Below, in pieces: positions 13,301-25,300 of a DNA stretch of 54,863 nt (position 1 is its first letter; every line of letters begins with the position of its first letter). The translations under genes and the position numbers were made by a program. Location of the stretch: assembly GCA_032718475.1 (NCBI GenBank), contig JAUCBJ010005428.1, positions 1-54,863 of the forward strand, given 5' to 3'. Source of the stretch: Nemertoderma westbladi (lineage: Eukaryota > Xenacoelomorpha > Nemertodermatida > Nemertodermatidae). The notes beneath the pieces are model-generated. The model was not told the origin of the DNA. It did no database searches and saw only the letters and a program-made list of their open reading frames with translations.

Positions 13301-16300
13301 ATTATTATATGTATCCGAAAAATGAAATTTTCATGTTGAACCAACATTCGGCACCCTGTGAAAAGTAGCATACCAGATAAACCATTCGTTAGGAAAATAT
13401 TTCCATCACGTTCGCCACCCTTGAGAACCTTTATAGGTCGCAAATGATGGGTGACTGGTGCGTTTTAAAGATTGTGGATTATTGAAACTTTCATGATGAA
13501 CCCACTTTTGGGGTACCCATTGGTTTTCATGAAATATTTCGAAAACTGAGAAAGGTATGACAAAACCGATTGCATATTTGAAATCTCCATAAAATTTCAG
13601 ATAAAATACAACAACTTGATAGTCTTTATCCAAATATATAAACCAACACGACAACTTTGAAAAATCGACCCACTAATTTTTTGGCCTTGCTGCCATTTGG
13701 CAGGCCGTATTTAAGTAGGCCATGGTGACACCCTTATGTGGATAGGTGAGCACTAACAGTAGACCAACCATTGCAATACCCTTATGTGGCTAGGTGAGCA
13801 CTAACAGTAGACCGAGCATTGTAACACCCTTATATGGCGAGGTAAGCACTATCAGTAGACCGAGCATTGCCACACCCTTATGTGGCTAGGTGAGCACTAA
13901 CAGTAGACCAAACATTGTAATACCCTTATGTGGCTAGGTGAGCACTAACAGTAGACCGAGCATTGTAACACCCTTATGTGGTAGGTAAGCACTAACAGTA
14001 GCCCAAACATTGTAACTCCCTTATGTGGCTAGGTGAGCACTAACAGTAGACCGAGCATTGTAACACCCTTATGTGGCTAGGTGAGCACTAACAGTAGACC
14101 AAACATTGCAATCTCGGCCCCAACCGGCCGTGAACCTCACCCAGTCCCATTACCTTTCGGAAATGGCCACGACCTTGTCACTACTACTACTACTAGGATC
14201 GGCATGCTGCATTGCAGCTGCATTTTTAAGAATGCTGTGCCGGCTTATCGACAAAATGGCACCGCCACAACTTCCTATCACCCATGACATTTGCTAGATC
14301 ATCCGCATCTTCAAGGCCAGTGTCCTTTAAGATGCGTCTCAAGAAAGTCATGGGCTGTCCACCATGCTTATTCACTCCATGAGGCTGCCAAAGTACAAGA
14401 TTATGCACTGGCTGGTCCTCATGGCGAAAGCAATGTCCTGCAAAGCGGAGGCGTCGCCGCACGACCTTGTCACACCAGCATAAACGAACAAAAATAACTA
14501 GAAATTGTGTATATTTCACACATTATTATTGGTGAATGTAATCTGGAATTATTAGCACAACATGAAAGAACCGTTTAGTTATGTATTTATACCTGTGTGA
14601 CTGCATAGTTAGTATACCTGTATATTACATATTGATTGCACACACTACTGCACGAACCTAATAAACTAATAGAACTGCACGAACCTAATAAACTAATAGA
14701 ACTGCACGAACCTAATAAACTAATAGAACTGCGCGAACCTAATAAACTAATAGAACTGCACGAATCTAATAAACTAATAGAACTGCACGAACCTAATAAA
14801 CTAATAGAACTGCACGAACCTAATAAACTAATAGAACTGCACGAACCTAATAAACTAATAGAACTGCACGAACCTAATAAACTAATAGAACTGCACGAAC
14901 CTAATAAACTAATAGAACTGCACGAACCTAATAAACTAATAGAACTGCACGAACCTAATAAACTAATAGAACTGCACGAACCTAATAAACTAATAGAACT
15001 GCACGAACCTAATAAACTAATAGAACTGCACGAACCTAATAAACTAATAGAACTGCACGAACCTAATAAACTAATAGAACTGCACGAACCTAATAAACTA
15101 ATAGAACTGCACGAACCTAATAAACTAATAGAACTGCACGAACCTAATAAACTAATAGAACTGCACGAACCTAATAAACTAATAGAACTGCACGAACCTA
15201 ATAAACTAATAGAACTGCACGAACCTAATAAACTAATAGAACTGCACGAACACGAACGAACGTGTAGGATGCTGGATAGGCACTTATTTCTTGGGTGCAC
15301 TAGCATACGCGGATGATATTTTCTTGCTGTGCCCATCTCTGTGCGGCCTTCAGTTTATGGTTTCATTATGCGAAAGATTTGCACAAGATAATGATTTAGT
15401 TTTCAGTACAAATGTAACTCCAGAGAAGTCTAAATCGAAATGTATTGCATTCAGCAACTCGACGCGTTGGAGGGAACCTGCTGCCAGAATACATTTAAAT
15501 GGTCACGATTTGCCATGGGTTCGTGAGGCAGTTCATTTGGGGCATGTTTTTGATTTTCGCAATAGTATGGTGTCTGATGTACTGAAAAAACGCGGCCAAT
15601 TAATAGGTAAATTAAATGCACTAAGACAAGAGTTTTATTTTTCTGATCCTTATTTATTGTGCGATATCCAGCGGATTTACGCAACTTGTCTTTTTGGGAG
15701 TAATCTATGGGACCTTTTTTCAGACAGTACATCTAGAATTTATACATCGTGGAATATTAATATTAGATTAATATTCAGATTACCTTACAATACACATAGA
15801 TTTATTGTAGAGAATTTGGTACCTTTTAAGCATCCGTGCGTAATGTTGCAAACTCGTTATGTTAAATTTGTTAACTCTTTACTCACATCTAATAAACGTA
15901 TTATACGATTTTTGGCTGAACTGTGCGTTTTTGATTGTAGGACACGTTCGGGCACAAATTTACGAAATATTGGTAACCGGTGTAACATATATAATTTACG
16001 TTCTCTGGTCCCAAGGTTTGCTAATAGTTTGAGTTATGCACATGTGCCTGTTGGTAATGAATGGCGGGTTCCTTTGTTACAAGAACTTATTAATTGTCGG
16101 TTAAATAACGCTAGTGTTCCCGGTTTTGATTCTCTTGAACTAGATAATATTATAAATTTTGCTGCCACTGCATGATTCTTCTCTTAGTTTGTTGGTTAGG
16201 GTTTAATACACTTACATATTACCAATATTTTGTCTTGTTTCTGTTTCAGTCTGTGCTTTTGTTATTTTATAGTTTAGGTGGTCGATTTGTGCACATTAAT

Positions 16301-19300
16301 TACGGTGTACCAAACTATATTTTGTTTGTTTGTGTATGAAATTAAATTAAATTAAAATTAAATAAACTAATAGAACTGCACGAACCTAATAAACTAATAG
16401 AACTGCACGAACCTAATAAACTAATAGAACTGCACGAACCTAATAAACTAATAGAACTGCACGAACCTAATAAACTAATAGAACTGCACGAATCTAATAA
16501 ACTAATAGAACTGCACGAACCTAATAAACTAATAGAACTGCACGAACCTAATAAACTAATAGAACTGCACGAACCTAATAAACTAATAGAACTGCACGAA
16601 CCTAATAAACTAATAGAACTGCACGAACCTAATAAACTAATAGAACTGCACGAACCTAATAAACTAATAGAACTGCACGAACCTAATAAACTAATAGAAC
16701 TGCACGAACCTAATAAACTAATAGAACTGCACGAACCTAATAAACTAATAGAACTGCACGAACCTAATAAACTAATAGAACTGCACGAACCTAATAAACT
16801 AATAGAACTGCACGAACCTAATAAACTAATAGAACTGCACGAACCTAATAAACTAATAGAACTGCACGAACCTAATAAACTAATAGAACTGCACGAACCT
16901 AATAAACTAATAGAACTGCACGAACCTAATAAACTAATAGAACTGCACGAACCTAATAAACTAATAGAACTGCACGAACCTAATAAACTAATAGAACTGC
17001 ACGAACCTAATAAACTAATAGAACTGCACGAACCTAATAAACTAATAGAACTGCACGAACCTAATAAACTAATAGAACTGCACGAACCTAATAAACTAAT
17101 AGAACTGCACGAACCTAATAAACTAATAGAACTGCACGAACCTAATAAACTAATAGAACTGCACGAACCTAATAAACTAATAGAACTGCACGAACCTAAT
17201 AAACTAATAGAACTGCACGAATCTAATAAACTAATAGAACTGCACGAACCTAATAAACTAATAGAACTGCACGAACCTAATAAACTAATAGAACTGCACG
17301 AACCTAATAAACTAATAGAACTGCACGAACCTAATAAACTAATAGAACTGCACGAACCTAATAAACTAATAGAACTGCACGAACCTAATAAACTAATAGA
17401 ACTGCACGAACCAACTAAACTAAATATTAATTACATCAGACCTACTACTGTACAAACACACTATCTCCTAGAAGAATATAGATAGACATTATTTATTCAG
17501 GTACTTGGAAATTCGGATGCTAAACTATATCTGTTTTACATCATTGCGATTTCTGACACAATATTCCAATACAATGTAATTATCGTTAGTGAGACACAAA
17601 TATACAATTATTGAAATACAGTAAAATTCACTGAACGTTAACTCTACTTAATTCCTTTAATATTTTTTAATGTCTGCATCTTCTTTTAGTATAAGGAATG
17701 AATATATAATATATTTAACATGTAGGGATGCCGTTCTAATGTTGTTAACCTGTGAAGAAGTACAGCTGTGACTATGTGAAAAAGTGAATTTAATAGGAAC
17801 AGTTCCCTTGGGGACTGTAAGCTAACTAAAACAATATCAGTATTGTGTACGACTGACTGTACGTAGATGTTTATGTTGGTCCACCTACGTACGCCTAGCG
17901 GATCCGTTAGCCACTGCATCCTGCTGTTTACCAAAATATTGCTTACTCATTTCGACGGAGGGAGTGATTGTGTCGGCTCCCGGTTTCCATCCCAACGGGC
18001 AGACCTCGCCGTGTTTGTCGGTGAACTGGAAGGCCTGTACTAGACGCAATGTCTCGTCCACCGACCGGCCCACCGGTAGATCGTTGATAGTTATCTGTCG
18101 GAGGACCCCTAGCGGATCGATAACGAACAGACCTCTATACGCTACTCCACTCCCTTCCTTCATCGTACCATAATCCCGTGTTATCTCCCCGGTTTTATCC
18201 GCTAGGATGGGTATATTCATCTTGCCCAGACCGCCTTGCTTCCGCGGTTGGTTAACCCAAGCTAGATGGGAGAAGTGGCTGTCCGTAGAGCAGGCGACAA
18301 CCTCGCAATTAATCTTGCGAAACTCGTTGATTCGGTCGGAGAATCCGATGATCTCCGTGGGACATACGAAGGTAAAATCCAGCGGGTAGAAGAAGAGAAC
18401 GAGGTACTTCCCTCGGAAGTCGGATAGCTTGATCAATTTAAATTCCTGATCAACATCCAACGCCATCGTCTCGAAATGAGGAGCCGGTTTTCCAATGACA
18501 GCTTTTCCGCAGGCCATTTTTAATTTATTTTGTATTAATATACTTTAGGGTAGCTGCTAAAGAAACAATTATTTAAATTGCTGAAATAGTCCGTACCGGT
18601 ACCAAGGCTTCCTAAACTACTGAACTGATTAAAACTTAAACAGCAGTCGCATGATTCTGGTATTTACAGTACGGATTGTGTTGGTTGCCTAGCTACCAAT
18701 CTTATTTTAGTGTTTTTAAACCCTTTATAGGGATTCATATTATTACAATAGTCAATCACAATTAAATTTTTTATCACTAAAATTAATCATTTTTTTCAAC
18801 TAAATCTCCTTCCACTAAAATTAATCATTCTTCCACTATTTTTATTGCGTTTTTTTCACTAAATTTAATCATTCTCCACTAAAATTTATCATTAATCCAC
18901 TAAAATTATTAATTTATAACTATTTTTTATTGGCATTGGGATTCGAAGTACCGGTACATATTTTATTTGTTATAAAAGCTCACAACTGTAACCTGCTCCT
19001 TTCCCCCAATTGGTAACAAAATTGTTTATTGTTTAGGTTAGAAAAGCCTACTTGTGTAACATCCTCCTTTACCTGAATTGGTGACAACATTGTTTATTGT
19101 TTTAGTTAGAAAATCTCACCTCTGTAACCTGTTCCTTTACATCAATTGGTAACAACATTTATTTATTGCTTTGGTTAGAAAGCCCACCCCTGTAAACTGC
19201 TCCTTTTCCCTCAATTGGTAACAAAATTCTTTAATGTTTTGGTTAGAAAAACCCACAACTGTAACCTGCTCTTCTCTTTCAATTGGTAACTTATATTTAG

Positions 19301-22300
19301 CACACAAGTACAAAGTACTGTAATGTAATTGTAGTACTAATAGACGTACTACACTACACGGGTACTGTGCGGGTGTACGGTACACTACTAAACAGTCAGA
19401 CAGGGGTGAAAACTAAAAAATATAGTTACGAATTGATTTAATTTGGTGGAAAATGAAGTTATTTTAGTTATAAAGTGATTAATTTTTGTGATAAGTGATT
19501 CATTTTAGTTATAAGTGATTCATTTTAGTTATAAGTGATTCATTTTAGTTATAAGTGATTAATTTTTGTGAAAAGTGATTAATTTTAGTGATAAGGGATT
19601 CATTTTAGTTATAAGTGATTAATTTTTGTGATAAGTGATTAATTTTAGTTATAAGTGATTAATTTTTGTGATAAGTGATTAATTTTAGTGATAAGTGATT
19701 AATTTTTGTGATAAGTGATTAATTTTAGTAAAATAATTTAAAATAGTGATTGCATTCAATTTAATGAAAAAAATGACTTTTTTAGTGATGGAAAAATAAG
19801 TGCCTTATTTATTAGTTAATTCTTACTTATCTGACTTCACTGAAAAATAGTTAAATAATATATTTGATTTATTAACGGATTTATAACCAACTAGGTTTAT
19901 TCCTAAAGTGTCGGACTTAGATTAATAAGCGACACCGGGATAAAGTTAACCGGTACTACATGGCACCTGCAATGGGGAGGTGAAAAGGAAATTTAGTGGA
20001 ATAAAACTTGAAAAAGAAATCGTTTTTTTCCTCTCACGACCGACCGTGTCAGCATATATTTATTAGTTAACAAGGCTTACAAGTCTAAACAAGGTTAACA
20101 AGTAACTACTTGACACATTAAAAATCAGCTTTATAAGTTTATATCAGATAATTAGGGTTTTAACTCGATTAATACCATAACATGAGAGTAATGAGTGGCG
20201 TATATACAGTATATTTATGAAAGACCACCTGTTGGTTTTACGTAACTCACACAATGTTATTTATAATTTACACTGTGTAGCTTTACTATTATACTGCGCT
20301 ACTCGTGTAGCATTTATTGCTACAATAACGACGCCAATGAGGTACGAATCGATAACCAGCTCTATAAGCTCCGCTCTCAACAATAAAAACCAGGATCGTT
20401 CAATTGATCCTATATCCTCTTGAAATTGTTATACTACGAATGATATTGTACACAATGTATTGTTGCTCTCAGGACCTTGCGTAACACTAGAATAATAGCG
20501 TAAATTAAACCTTAAACAGTATCATTGGAAGTTTAATTGTTTAATTGAATGTCGGATTCGGGGTCCTATAGCTAACCCTAACAACTCGGTTCCCACAGTG
20601 TCGGATTCGGGGTCCTATAGCTAACCCTAACAACTCGGTTCCCACAGTGTCGGATTCGGGGTCCTATAGCTAACCCTAACAACTCGGTTCCCACAGTGTC
20701 GGATTCGGGGTCCTATAGCTAACCCTAACAACTCGGTTCCCACAGTGTCGGATTCGGGGTCCTATAGCTAACCCTAACAACTTGGTTCCCACAGTGTCGG
20801 ATTCGGGGTCCTATAGCTAACCCTAACAACTTGGTTCCCACAGTGACGGATTCGGGGTCCTATAGCTAACCCTAACAACTCGGTTCCCACAGTGTCGGAT
20901 TCGGGGTCCTATAGCTAACCCTAACAACTTGGTTCCCACAGTGACGGATTCGGGGTCCTATAGCTAACCCTAACAACTCGGTTCCCACAGTGTCGGATTC
21001 GGGGTCCTATAGCTAACCCTAACAACTTGGTTCCCACAGTGACGGATTCGGGGTCCTATAGCTAACCCTAACAACTCGGTTCCCACAGTGTCGGATTCGG
21101 AGTCCTATAGCTAACCCTAACAACTCGGTTCCCACAGTGTCGGATTCGGGGTCCTATAGCTAACCCTAACAACTCGGTTCCCACAGTGTCGGATTCGGGG
21201 TCCTATAGCTAACCCTAACAACTCGGTTCCCACAGTGTCGGATTCGGAGTCCTATAGCTAACCCTAACAACTTGGTTCCCACAGAGACGGATTCGGGGTC
21301 CTATAGCTAACCCTAACAACTCGGTTCCCACAGTGTCGGATTCGGAGTCCTATAGCTAACCCTAACAACTCGGTTCCCACAGTGTCGGATTCGGAGTCCT
21401 ATAGCTAACCCTAACAACTCGGTTCCCACAGTGTCGGATTCGGGGTCCTATAGCTAACCCTAACAACTCGGTTCCCACAGTGTCGGATTCGGGGTCCTAT
21501 AGCTAACCCTAACAACTCGGTTCCCACAGTGTCGGATTCGGGGTCCTATAGCTAACCCTAACAACTCGGTTCCCACAGTGTCGGATTCGGGGTCCTATAG
21601 CTAACCCTAACAACTTGGTTCCCACAGAGAAGCATAATTTTCGTTTTATTTGCAGTTTTCCCACTTGTTGGTTTTATTCGTTAGCAAAAACACAAATAAC
21701 CAAAAATAATAAACAACCGAAAAATATGATGAAATAATTGAAGTAATGTTGTCCTGTTGTCAACATCTGTGGTCAAGGCCAAAAGTGTGATCAGGATTCG
21801 ATATATTTTATTTTTTTCATACCAATCCTAATGAAATGTAAGAAACAGTTATTCAGGCTGCAAGACAACTTTTCAAAACGTAATTTGGATTAAATGAATA
21901 GAAACTATAATTTAGACCGAAAGTGTAGACCGAAAATGTCGACCGAAAGTGTAGACTCACCTGCAGCTTTTCGACGTTTGCGTTTCATTTTCACAGTAAA
22001 ACAAGAATAATATGACATATAATGAGGGCTACCTATATTTTGGTATCAGCTGATAGCTAGAGATCAGTTGATTCCTATAGTATGTATGCGATGATGTATA
22101 CTGTGGATACCAGTCTATAATTGTCTCTGGCTTATTGTATACTACTGTGGCCATGGGACTGTAGGTAGAGGGTCTGTGGCCATGGGACTGTAGTTAGAGG
22201 GTATGTGGCCATGGGACTGTAGTTAGATGGTATGTGGCCATGGGACTGTAGGTAGAAGGTCTGTGGCCATGGGACTGTAGGTAGAGGGTCTGTGGCCATG

Positions 22301-25300
22301 GGACTGTAGGTATAGGGTCTGTGGCCATGGGACTGTAGGTAGAGGGTCTGTGGCCATGGGACTGTAGTTAGAGGGTATGTGGCCATGGGACTGTAGTTAG
22401 AGGGTATGTGGCCATGGGACTGTAGGTAGAGGGTCTGTGGCCATGGGACTCTAGGTAGATGGTCTGTGGCCATGGGACTGTAGTTAGAGGGTATGTGGCC
22501 ATGGGACTGTAGGTAGAGGGTATGTGGCCATGGGACTGTAGGTAGAGGGTCTGTGGCCATGGGACTGTAGGTAGAGGGTCTGTGGCCATGGGACTGTAGG
22601 TAGAGGGTCTGTGGGCATGGGACTGTAGTTAGAGGGTATGTGGCCATGGGACTGTAGGTAGAGGGTCTGTGGCCATGGGACTGTAGGTAGAGGGTCTGTG
22701 GCCATGGGACTGTAGGTAGAGGGTCTGTGGCCATGGGACTGTAGGTAGAGGGTATGTGGCCATGGGACTGTAGGTAGAGGTTCTGTGGCCATGGGACTGT
22801 AGTTAGAGGGTATGTGGCCATGGGACTGTAGTTAGAGGGTATGTGGCCATGGGACTGTAGGTAGAGGGGCTGTGGCCATGGGACTGTAGGTAGAGGGTAT
22901 GTGGCCATGGGACTGTAGGTAGAGGGTCTGTGGCCATGGGACTGTAGGTAGAGGGTCTGTGGCCATGGGACTGTAGGTAGAGGGTATGTGGCCATGGGAC
23001 TGTAGGTAGAGGGTCTGTGGCCATGGGACTGTAGGTAGAGGGTCTGTGGCCATGGGACTGTAGGTAGAGGGTCTGTGGCCATGGGACTGTAGGTAGAGGG
23101 TATGTGGCCATGGGACTGTAGGTAGAGGGTCTGTGGCCATGGGACTGTAGGTAGAGGGTCTGTGGCCATGGGACTGTAGGTAGAGGGTATGTGGCCATGG
23201 GACTGTAGGTAGAGGGTCTGTGGCCATGGGACTGTAGGTAGAGGGTCTGTGGCCATGGGACTGTAGGTAGAGGGTCTGTGGCCATGGGACTGTAGGTAGA
23301 GGGTCTGTGGCCATGGGACTGTAGGTAGAGGGTCTGTGGCCATGGGACTGTAGGTAGAGGGTCTGTGGCCATGGGACTGTAGGTAGAGGGTCTGTGGCCA
23401 TGGGACTGTAGGTAGAGGGTCTGTGGCCATGGGACTGTAGGTAGAGGGTCTGTGGCCATGGGACTGTAGGTAGAGGGTATGTGGCCATGGGACTGTAGGT
23501 AGAGGGTCTAAAATGTCAAAACGTCTAAAAAACAGAATCAAGTGTATGCCTCCATCAGTAAAACTAGGTACATATTGAACCGAACTTAAATGCCCAATCG
23601 ATAATGATAATAAATCATTTCTCGATGATAAAATGTAACAAAATTACATACATAATTGTGTGCAAAGGTAACTTTTCAGCGTTAAAGAAACTTGTTTATT
23701 GTAAACCTCTCTCGCTACGCTCGTTCTGCACATAAATAAACTTGGGTCATAACACAGCAAAGTGCTACTTTGCACACTATGACAGAATGATGTAAATAGT
23801 TATTTGGGGGGGGGGGGGGGGGGGGGGGTTATATGGCATATGGTTTGAATTTGAATAATTGTTTGTTGGGGGATGAATAATTATTGTTCTTCATGGTGGA
23901 GGGATGTAAATTTGTGCTACAGTAATATATATATAATAATTTTTCACCAAATATATTTGGTGAAAAATAATTTAATTTGGGGTTAAATCATCTAATATGA
24001 TTTAACATTAATAGCATTATACAGTATTAGTAGCCTATAATAATTTACGAATAACCATCTCTGCGGAAAGGAGCAGTTCACAGCGGCACATTAATTACTG
24101 CATTTACTTGAAGTAAATAGTTAATACAGCTGTACTGTAGTACATAGTACCGGTACTTGTCAGCATGTTGTATTTATTTTTGTTATTGTTATTATAATTC
24201 AATTTAATTGGCCTTTTATATATTGAAACTAAACTGGTGTACTTATACCTGTAGATAGGCCTACCACCTACAGTCTGACAGTATGTATGAGATAGTACAG
24301 TAGTACTGCAGTACGGTTATCTTGTGCAGTAGTACTAGTACATCAGTAGTAGGCCTACTGCAGTGCGGTTATCTTGTCCAGTCTGCCAGTAGTACCAGAC
24401 CAGAGTACCGGCAAACCAGTATGAGTGACAGACATACAGAAGAAGACAATGTAAAGAAGAAATAAAATTGAAGTTATCAAAAATCGACCAAACTGCCAAT
24501 GCATAACCATGACCGATAACGATAAATCGGGATCCCCCGCCCAACAAAGACAACAAGACAACAACATGTCCACCGACATGTTTGACGATGAACAGCCTAC
24601 CGGTACACCAATGGAGGTCGACACTTGCGAGAATTGCCCATCGCAATTTCTCGGGATGGATGTAAAGGATCTTCCTCTCTCCCTAATTATTACCAACGTA
24701 CCGGATACCGTGTACAAAGAACCAACCCATAAACAGGCTTTCGAGAAATTATGGAGGGAGTTCTGCGACCCGGGCCATAGCCCCTCTTTTATATATTTTA
24801 AGAGCTTCAATCGTGTTCGAGTTGCGTTCGATAGCCCACTTGAATCAACCAGGGCTAGGATCGCCATGCATAACTTCTCATGGAGACCCAACCCCGAAAT
24901 GGGCACGGTTGCGACTCTTAAAGTTTACTTCGCCCAACCTTGCGAGCAATACGGACGACCCAGTCTGGAGCCCCCCGCTCTGGAGAAACAATGGCTCATC
25001 TCTCCGCCCTGTTCCCCGCCCGTGGGATGGGAGCCTGTCAGAGAGACGCAGCCCAACATCGACTTCCAACTGATGGCGGCGTTAGCCGGTTTGACTCCTG
25101 GCCAGTCGCACGAGGTTGTTCCGTCGACCGCAGCACTCCCCGCCGTGGTTATTGACGCTCCCACACAGGAGTCATCCTACAGGGATGGCGACGACAAAGA
25201 CACACATGCTCGTCCCCCAATCGTACAGACTAAATGCCCTCCTAGAAATTAATGTTTTAAATAAACAATTTATATTAATGTTTTATATTGTAAATTATTG

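Larger units (their letters stand above)
9398..13724. mobile_element. P-superfamily (THAP) DNA transposon with long inverted repeats
   Basis: Outer ends are CATGGCCTACTTAAATACGG and its complement. The inverted arms match closely from 9398 to about 10090 and from 13724 back to about 13040, so each arm is roughly 0.65-0.7 kb. The element is flanked by GTGACAC at 9391-9397 and 13725-13731, a 7-bp target duplication (8 bp is usual for P elements, 7 for the related Hoppel/1360). It inserted into one copy of the 47-bp exon-junction array. It carries remnants of a THAP/P transposase on the minus strand and a MITE in the left part. Confidence 0.88.
9338..14110 (+). repeat. Mapk15: ~47-bp minisatellite of the HPYVAR exon end plus splice donor, ~9 copies, split by a transposon
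   Basis: The unit is about 26 bases of the exon 3' end (CATTGCAACACCCTTATGTGGCTAG) plus about 21 bases of intron (GTGAGCACTAACAGTAGACC). The authentic exon junction at 9363 is the first copy. After the transposon the array resumes at 13725, with donors near 13745, 13792, 13840, 13887, 13934, 13983, 14030 and 14077. Two copies changed GTGAGC to GTAAGC. The array ends at about 14110 against a non-LTR fragment. The 47-bp length is not a multiple of three. Confidence 0.93.
14640..17412. repeat. 27-bp minisatellite interrupted by a LINE
   Basis: The unit CTGCACGAACCTAATAAACTAATAGAA repeats with almost no variation at 14646-15252 (about 22 copies) and 16362-17412 (about 39 copies). The unit is a multiple of three and free of stops in some frames, so it gives long periodic open frames on both strands ([18 protein letters not shown]), which I do not treat as proteins. 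Near-identity over 60 copies indicates recent expansion or homogenisation. Confidence 0.95.

Noticed and set aside
14587-15336. 249- and 226-residue open frames on opposite strands
   Set aside because: Both arise from the stop-free 27-bp tandem repeat (9-residue period) and overlap; no independent coding evidence.
18766-19830. Origin of replication or centromeric satellite
   Set aside because: AT-rich repeats alone do not support this, and the region lies within an intron next to a gene.
22132-23541. 469-residue open frame on the minus strand
   Set aside because: It is a translation of a 29-bp minisatellite, with the same peptide period in all three frames; no start context, no domain.
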